Position numbers and translations under genes: made by a program. This document shows positions 1 through 7,000 of a stretch of 9,676 nt of DNA, one piece after another; within the stretch, counting starts at the first letter, position 1, and every line of letters starts with the position of its first letter. Below the pieces are notes generated by a model. That model was not told the origin of the DNA and searched no databases. It saw only the letters and a program-made list of their open reading frames with translations. The stretch comes from Spirochaetia bacterium (GTDB taxonomy: Bacteria > Spirochaetota > Spirochaetia > Treponematales > Treponemataceae): NCBI GenBank assembly GCA_900769325.1, contig CAAGGF010000095.1, positions 1 through 9,676 on the forward strand, written 5' to 3'.

Positions 1-1
1 C

Positions 2-406
2 AAAACAACAAAAGTCTTTTGCAACGCCCAAAAGTATGATAAAATGCCAGCAGAAAAGCTAAGGACTTTTTTCAAATTTCTTGTGCAGAAGAAACCGGAC
101 GAAACAGATTTTTCAAAAATAATCAACGAAAAAGTCCTCAAAGCCAAAATCACCGAAGATTCAAGGAGGACTTTTATGACACTTGAACAGGAAATAAGAC
201 TTGCCGCCAAACACGCCGCCCAAGCGGCTGCTCAAGAAGCTTATGAGAAAGCATATAAAGAAGCTGAAATAGAAAAGGAAATTGCTTTAAAAAAGGCGGC
301 GGAAGAAAAACTTGAAAGTGCAAGAAAACTTAAAGCAAAAAATATTCCTGATGATGTAATCGCAGAATGTGTTGGTCTTTCATTAGAAGAAGTTAAAGCT
401 CTTTAG
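2..406 (+). CDS. Rpn-family PD-(D/E)XK nuclease, C-terminal part (5' end outside window)
   Basis: The frame is open from base 2 to the TAG at 404-406, so ATG 44 is probably internal; the codons before it read KTTKVFCNAQKYDK and continue smoothly into MPAEKLRTFFKFL. The visible part shows three things: a short helical segment of the KLRTFFKFLVQKKPDETDF type, a long Ala/Glu/Lys-rich helix (nt 203-310), and an ending (ARKLKAKNIPDDVIAECVGLSLEEVKAL, nt 320-403, a small helix-turn-helix-like tail). This pattern is typical of the C-terminus of Rpn (recombination-promoting nuclease, 'PD-(D/E)XK nuclease family transposase') proteins, which are common in Treponema and Clostridia. Known members carry the nuclease core N-terminally; that part is not in the window, so catalytic residues cannot be checked. 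Rpn proteins cleave DNA and have been linked to recombination and anti-phage toxicity. No clear terminator follows directly. The alternative is an unrelated coiled-coil protein, which I think less likely. Confidence 0.75.
   Translation, partial: KTTKVFCNAQKYDKMPAEKLRTFFKFLVQKKPDETDFSKIINEKVLKAKITEDSRRTFMTLEQEIRLAAKHAAQAAAQEAYEKAYKEAEIEKEIALKKAAEEKLESARKLKAKNIPDDVIAECVGLSLEEVKAL
163..170 (+). promoter_or_regulatory. Internal Shine-Dalgarno AAGGAGGA for the nested ORF
   Basis: The site lies inside the Rpn coding frame and ends five bases before ATG 176. In the parent frame AGG AGG encodes an Arg-Arg pair, using codons usually rare in AT-rich bacteria, so the ribosome site may be what keeps them. 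Related proteins often show an Arg-Arg pair just before a Met-Thr-Leu stretch at this place (from memory), which would agree with a conserved internal start. Confidence 0.65.
176..406 (+). CDS. Internal in-frame ORF: putative RpnS-type C-terminal antitoxin (76 aa)
   Basis: ATG 176 is in frame with the larger Rpn gene and is preceded, five bases away, by AAGGAGGA, a near-perfect Shine-Dalgarno. Translation from it would give a 76-residue protein starting MTLEQEIRL and sharing the Rpn C-terminus. Published work on Rpn genes describes just this: a small C-terminal protein (RpnS) made from an internal start, dimerising through a helix with four-residue repeats and blocking the toxic full-length nuclease (RpnL). 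Here the helix after residue 9 reads as tetrads AAKH, AAQA, AAQE, AYEK, AYKE and AEIE, which fits. The seen facts are the SD, the ATG, the frame and the tetrads; the antitoxin role is inferred from the family. The overlap with its parent means it would be co-regulated from the same transcript, or from an internal promoter that I could not identify. Confidence 0.62.
   Translation: MTLEQEIRLAAKHAAQAAAQEAYEKAYKEAEIEKEIALKKAAEEKLESARKLKAKNIPDDVIAECVGLSLEEVKAL
203..274 (+). repeat. Six degenerate 12-bp (four-residue) coding repeats in the Rpn helix
   Basis: Six successive tetrads, AAKH, AAQA, AAQE, AYEK, AYKE and AEIE, form an uninterrupted predicted helix. At DNA level the first three units are GCCGCCAAACAC, GCCGCCCAAGCG and GCTGCTCAAGAA; the later ones have drifted to AT-rich codons. 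Four-residue repeats whose number varies between strains are reported for the RpnS dimer helix. The units here are imperfect, so recent slippage is not evident. Confidence 0.5.
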
Positions 407-478
407 TTTTTTAAGAAAATATTAAAAGCACATAGAGTTAAATTGTCAAAGTCTGGGGGCGAAAGTTACAAACTATAA

Positions 479-821
479 CTACCCTAGACAACTATTTGTG
501 TTTAGCTTAGACAAACTTCCGTGTTTAACCTGGACAGACTTTCATGTCTAGCTTATACAGTCTTTCGTGTCTAACTTATACAGACTTCCGTGTTTAGCCT
601 AGATACGCAACCGTGTTCTAGCTTAGATACACAACTGTGTTCTAGCTTAGATACGCAACTGTGTTCTAGCCTAGAAACACAACTATGTTCTAGCTTAGAA
701 ACACAACTATGTTCTAGCTTAGAAACACAACTATGTTCTAGCCTAGACGCACTACTGTGTTTTAGCCTAGACGCACTACTGTGTTTTAGCCTAGACACAC
801 TACCGTGTTTAGCCTAGAAAC
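479..821. repeat. 23/24-bp tandem repeat array (about 14 units plus a partial)
   Basis: Unit starts by eye: 479, 502, 525, 548, 571 and 594 (23 bp each, divergent), then 617, 641, 665, 689, 713, 737, 761 and 785 (24 bp each, more alike), then a 13-base partial to 821. Three families of neighbours are visible: units 617 and 641; units 665, 689 and 713 (the last two identical); units 737, 761 and 785. This points to stepwise local duplication. Units of the better half consist of two short dyads: TCTAGCCTAGA (arms TCTAG/CTAGA), one base, then ACACAACTGTGT (arms ACACA/TGTGT) or a variant. There are no unique spacers. The array lies between two converging genes, so it may appear in the 3' end of either transcript. 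Function unknown: a simple minisatellite, a protein-binding array or a structured RNA are all possible. Confidence 0.9.
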
Positions 822-885
822 AAAGTATGAATCAAGCCAATTGCATTTTAGTACGAAGTTTTAAGATTGATGAAATGTTTTGCAT

Positions 886-921
886 AAAAAAAGAACCTCG
901 CAAATATTGCGAAGTTCTTTT
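886..921 (-). terminator. Rho-independent terminator for the giant (-) gene
   Basis: AAAAGAAC (889-896) pairs with GTTCTTTT (914-921), and TCGCAA (898-903) with TTGCGA (907-912), with one C/A mismatch and a three-base loop. Read on the minus strand the stem is followed by a run of seven T (complement of A 886-892), the better orientation; on the plus strand only TTTT follows. It lies about 100 bases past the stop of the giant gene. It may also stop plus-strand transcripts that leave the repeat array. Confidence 0.75.
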
Positions 922-987
922 AGATAACCTGAAATTTTCTTCTGGGCTCAGGCACAGCCTTCACACGCCGTTTTTAAGGAATAAGCT

Positions 988-1013
988 AAAACAATGCTTT
1001 CGCATTGTTTTTT
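988..1013. terminator. Bidirectional hairpin just past the giant gene's stop codon
   Basis: AAAACAATGC (988-997) pairs perfectly with GCATTGTTTT (1002-1011) around a four-base loop. On the plus strand the stem runs into TTTTTT (1008-1013), a usable intrinsic terminator for transcripts coming from the Rpn gene. On the minus strand the loop is GAAA closed by C-G, a stable GNRA tetraloop, starting about 7 bases after the stop codon. There it could act as a first terminator or a 3'-end stabiliser ahead of the stronger one at 886-921. Confidence 0.65.
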
Positions 1014-1018
1014 AACGC

Positions 1019-4000
1019 TTATTTCTTTTGGGCTACCTCGATATAGCCTTGTTCTACGGCGTAGCCTACTACTGGGTTTTGTGTGCCGTTTCCGTAAATT
1101 ACAGAAGAATTACAGATTGCGTATGTTCCGCCTGGGTTATAGGAGAAATCATCTGCTCCTGTTGGGAAGTTTTGAATTACACCATTGCCCCAATCTTTAC
1201 ACAATCCAACATTTACTAAATCATTTGTTGAATTATTTGCACTTGGAATTGTACAAATATCCCAGTTTCCTGTGAAGAAGCCTGCTGAACTTGCACCTGG
1301 TTTTTCTGTAGAAACATTAACTATTGGATATGCCATTTTTAATGCTACTTCTGATGCATCACGCTTGTATGTAATGTATGGAATCCACTGAGAACTTGTT
1401 GAACTTGTGCGACCTACATCAATTGTACAGTAGCTACCAACATTATCATAAGAATCTACAAGCATTGTTACAGGTGTTGCAGTTAATGAACTCATATATG
1501 TGTAATACAAATCTGCACCAGAATTGCTTGAATATGCAAAGTGTAAACCACCTGCTGCATCTGCAACCATTGCAACATTCTTACCACCTTTTGTAGAAAC
1601 AGACTTAGTTATCCATGTAGCATCAACTGCCTCATTATTATCAATACTATCAAATGGAGCATACTGAATCTTTAATTCTTTACCTGTGTAGTAGGCAACA
1701 ACAGCTGTACCATCATTTAATGCAGCAACAGCAACATCTGCACTTGCTTCATTACCAGAAGAAATTACTTTTACATTTTTGTAAGCATTACCTTTATCAC
1801 CTATATAAGATGAACTTGTTGAATCAAAGACAGAACAAGCAACTCCGATTTTACCATCATCTTCACTTCCACCAATACCAGCAGTAAGTTTATTAAGATC
1901 TTGTAACCCTAATCCAATATCATTTGCAGTAGAACCTACTGAACCTATACGGAATTTAACTTGGTCTAAACCATGGTCATAATATGCAAGATATACATAA
2001 GAAGTTTCTCCACTTACATAAGAAGCCATTGATGGAACTTGAATTCTTTCTTCATCTGTCTTTAAGTTACCATCTTTGTAATAACAAATATTTTCAATTC
2101 GGCGAGCATTATTTACATTTAGGTAATTATAGTTCAAATCTTGACTATTTGAAGTATTGTTTGAACCAGTAGCCCTTGAGAAGAATTGAAGATTTGCAGC
2201 AAGACCAGCTTTACCAGAAGTATCAGGACACATTGCTACACCATAAGTCTGACCTTTTGAGTCAAATGTAAAAGAGTTAGATGTAAATCCACCAAAGTTT
2301 GATCCCATACGAGTATGGCTGAATACAGTTGGGGCAGAATTGTTTGTTGGAATATCTCCAGTACGAGTGAATTCACTTCCATCATAAGTCCATATACCAG
2401 AAGATGTTATTTCAGTTTTATCACTTCCGCCTTCTCCATTGTTATTCATCTTATAATTTAAACTACTTGCATTTACTGTATAAACATAATATCCATCTTC
2501 TTGATCCCATTCAGAAATTAACAAACCAGGCCAACTTTTAAATACAGTAGAACCTTTCCATAAGTAAATATGTGTATAAGTTGTAAAACTTGTAGGAATT
2601 CTAAGTTTTACAGATTCACCACTAACATTTCTTGCATTACCTGCCATGTTGTAGTAACCGATTCCGTTTTTGAAAGAGAAACCAATACGAGCGTTGTTTG
2701 CATCATCTGGCAAATATGGGCCAACTTTCATGTGAACATATTTTGCAGAACTTCCGTCTGGTTCAGCAGCAGATTTGAAATCCCAAACATCAAGAGCAAT
2801 ATCATCTGTAAGAACATTATTGTTTATGCCGTTTGGTTGACGATTGTAACCATGTGCATATTCTTTTCCTGTTGCATCTTTGTCTGAAATATCACCTGCA
2901 TAAGCACCTTTTGCATTATCCTTATTTTTGTTATTTAATGCAGAAACTCCATTTACTGTAACTTCTAATGCTCCAGAAGAATAAGAATTTGTTACAGGCA
3001 TATTGATTCCGTAAGTACCTTGTTTTACATTTTCATTAAGATTTTCAGAAACACTTGTTCCTGTAACAGCATTTCCATTTAATGTCACAGAAGGAGATCC
3101 ATTTAAGTTCCATCCATAAACTGTAATATTTTCACCAACTCTTACAGGATATTTTCCTATAGAAGAACGTGCATAAACAGAAGGATTATTTCTATCATAT
3201 TCACTTAATTCTGTCCAAATACTTGTCACATACGGCACAACATCCATTCTGTAATAGTTTGTAGTTCCTGTGTTGTAAGTTTTTCCGTTTATTTCTTGTG
3301 TTTTACCTACAGTTTGTGTTCCTGTTGATAAAGTTACAGTTGCACAACTATTAGATTTCCAGTCTGTTGCACCTACAGAAATAATTTGGTCTTTACCAGC
3401 TACACTAGTGAGTGTTTCTGTATCAATTACCATTTCATATTTTGCATAATGACCGTTTTGGCTTAATTCAATATCTTCTGCATTAAATGAAATTACACCT
3501 GTTGGTAAAGATGCATTCTCTGTCCATTCTCCACCAGAATATGTTCCTACAGTACCAGATTCACCAAATGCGTAAATTGTAATTGTTTGTAAACGAACAT
3601 TGTCGTAAACAATTCCTTCAAGTTTGATTTTTCCAGAAACTTTTGGATCATCTTCACCTAACTCAGAAGCTACTGCGGACTCTATATCTTTTTCTAATTC
3701 AATATGTCCTTTGATAGTACCTTCAATATAAACACTATTGTCTGTGGAACTATTCCAATAGAATGGAGTAATTTTTGGTTCTGGTTTTACAGATTCACTT
3801 TCAAGATTTTTTACAGGAATCTTTAACAATGCCCACTGACTGTTTAATCCCTGTGTTGTTTCTTCTGTTTTATCCCAGAAAGTTATTGAAATATTTCCAG
3901 AAGTAATAGAATTAAGTATGATTCCACCAAAGTTAGTAATTTCATCAGTAATTGGATATTCTCCAACATTTTTTATTTTGTCAGAGATAGCCGATGTTGT

Positions 4001-7000
4001 AGTCATCGCTGTAACAGCGCCAGTTTTCTTTGTTGCTGTTGTTAGATTTGCTGGATATTCAAGAATATATCCAAGTTCAGTATTTCCACCAACAAATTCT
4101 GGAATGATACAAAGGCCGTCAATTACTTTGAATTCATTTGAATTAAGCGTAACTTCAGACTGCGCTTTTCCTGAATTGCTGTCAAGTGCAGTAAAATAGC
4201 TGAACTCACCGAACGCTTTTGCGTCTTTTGTATCTTTTTCGCTGTCTCCAGTTGTTACAGGCGCACTTGATGCATCCCAGTCATATTTTCCGTTGTCGTT
4301 CAAATCAGTTCCAAGAAGAACTTTTGCAATGCGCGGGCGGTTGTTTTCTACTTTTGTAGCGATTGAACCGTGTGTAGTGTTTCCGGCGTTGTCGATTGCA
4401 ACTACATGAACAGTAATCGGACCGTCTGGAATGTTGTTTGAATCAACGCTTGCCGTCCAGTTGTAACTTGAACCGATTTGATTGATTGTTTCTATCATTT
4501 CATCGCCGTCATCGTTTACAACAGTTTTTCCGTCAGAACCTACGGATTCTGTAATTTTATGGTCAACAACCTGTGCAAGGATAAGTTCCGCCTTTGTAAA
4601 TGTCGTTGAAGCAGTCGGGCTGAATTTTACTGTTGTTCCGCTTACTTCCGTAATAAGACTATAGCCGCCTGCAATCTTTATAAGACCGCCTTTTCTTATG
4701 CTCTTATTTTCAGAAGAAAGAGTAATTGAATCTTCACTAGGACGAGTAGCATTTGAAATACACAAAGAAGCAAGTCCGTCACTATTTATGTATACTTTTC
4801 CATTCTCAAAACTATCTGAATTAATAATAGTTTTATTGGAAGTTTTGAACATAGGATTATAAACTCGTTTTTCTGTACTTCCGTTGCGTTCAAAATAGAA
4901 TGCCGTATACAAAAGACCACTTCCCGCCTCTGAAACTACATCTCCAAAGGTGAAATAATTATTATTGTTCACAACTGTTGAATTATCGTTTCCTGTTCCA
5001 AGCATTTTGCTCATGCTCTTTAAGCGAAGAGATTCTCCCGGGTTTAATATTTCTGTGTTGCTTGTGTTGTACAAACTTGGAGACGTACTGTCGATGTTGA
5101 TTGTAATTGAAACAGTTGCTTCTCCAGTATTGTTGTCTTTTGCCTTTATCGCATAAGAAATCACGCCGCTTTCATCAGTTTTTAGCGGAACACGCAATGT
5201 ATATGAAGCAGCACCAGGTTTAATTTCACTTTCATCTTCAAGCTTGATATTATTCTGAGTTGAAGAAGTTATCATTTCAAATGTAATAGAAGAAACGGTC
5301 TGATTGTCTGACACATCACCTGTTAAATACCACTTACCGTTATTTTGAACTGAAATATTGCTGATGTACATTCCAGAAACATATTCACGCTCTGTAACTG
5401 GTGAAGTAGAATCAGTTGGCATTACATCTTTTCCGTACTGAACGAGTTTTAAATTCTTTATTACAGGAGTTTCGCTGTCAATATTTACGATAACAGGATC
5501 TGACCAAGCTCTTGAAAGTCCTTCATTATCTATTGCCTTTACGCGAATCTTTAAAAATTTTTTCGATTCAGCATTTTCTGGAATACAGTTAGTGTCTACA
5601 TTGAGTTTCCAGCTGTTTGTTCCGCTTGCAGGAATGTACCAGTCATCTCCAGAACCTGCGATAGTTGATTTTAATTCATCATTTGAAGTAGTCCATGAAC
5701 CAGTTGAACCAGTTATATAAGTTGCATCATCTGCATTAAAGTTTCCGTCATTATTTGCATCGATCTGAACGCAGACTTTGCTTACGCTTACATTGTCGCT
5801 TGCACCGCCGTAAATCGTTACAACGCCGCTTGTTGTAGCATTGTTTTCAGGAGAATTTATCCATGCTTTAGGTTTACCGCCTTCTGAATCTACAAGAACA
5901 TACTGGTCTTTTACAATATTTTTGTTTCCGGCAGAATCTGAAACCCTAAACCATATAGGAACTTCATAAATATTTTCTGTTCCAGAATTTTTTACTTGAT
6001 AGACATATTTAGAATCATCTTTTGCAACTGCATAATAAATAAGGCTGTCAGAAGAATCTGGTGCCCCGGAAGCAAATGTAATGTCCCACGAAGCAGCCGT
6101 TCCCATTGCTTTCCATTCCTGAGAATCATCATTAAAATCTGTTTTAGGAATTACATATTCAAGTTTTGCAATAGAAGACTTATCGTCCTGAACAATTCCT
6201 TTTATGGAAACAGATGTAGAAACTGCATCAGAAAGCGCCGTTGTAGGAGAAATGATTTTTACCTTAGGAGCTTCTTTATCAATCGTTATGTTCAGAATAT
6301 CCTTGTTTGTATTTCCTGCAGAATCTTCTGCCGTAACGGAAACTGAAAGAGGAGTATCACCCGAATAGCCTGATAATTCAATCGGACTGAATGTATATAT
6401 ATATTTTTTCTCTTCTGGAGAAACAGAAGCAGCTAATTCTTTCTTTTCGCCACCAATATAAAGAACTGCCGGTGCTTTTGTTGCTGTTTTTTCTGCCATT
6501 CCGACTTCTTCAAAAACTTCTGCACGAACATAAAGGCTCTTCGTTCCGCCAAAAATTGTATTTGTCGTGCTATAGTTTGTTCCGTCTTCACTTACAGAAA
6601 TCTTAACAGTCGGAGCAGTTGTATCAAAGAAGAAAGTTATTCCCGTCTGATTATCAGATTTTTCACTTGAACCGTCTGTAAGATATGGTCTTTCCAATTG
6701 TGAAGTTGATTTTGTGCAGAATTCACCGCCGGCTTCATCAATTACATAGAAATACCAGTGCTTTGAACCTTCCCCTTCTGAATCTTTATCAATTGTTGCC
6801 GTCCAGATACCTGTTCCAGCTTCTACAGGAATTGACTTCCATTTATTGCCAGTTGAAGGAGTTTTATTTGTTACAGAATCAGCATCATAATCAGCCGAAT
6901 CAATTCTATACAGTTTTAATTTAGTTTCAGTTTCATTGATTTTTGTAGAAACGCCGTCATCATCGGAAATTACGCCCTGCACAACATTTGAACTGATTGA

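Noticed and set aside
44..46. ATG 44 as the start of the Rpn gene
   Set aside because: The frame is open further upstream with a sensible sequence, and no SD precedes this ATG.
404..425. Terminator directly after the Rpn stop codon
   Set aside because: Only a very short A/T-rich dyad around TTTTTT is seen, without a GC stem.
571..817. Small repeat proteins on either strand across the tandem array
   Set aside because: Both frames are open only because the unit is a multiple of three; there is no SD and the starts are GTG-like positions within a unit.
479..821. CRISPR array
   Set aside because: Units are contiguous 23-24 bp repeats with no unique spacers between them, and no cas genes are nearby.
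827..1015. A 62-residue plus-strand ORF
   Set aside because: It runs through both terminator hairpins, has no SD before ATG 827, and its composition is not protein-like.
5726..5761. Dockerin (cellulosome) module
   Set aside because: Only a single loop is present, embedded in an Ig-like domain; a dockerin needs two such segments with a set spacing.
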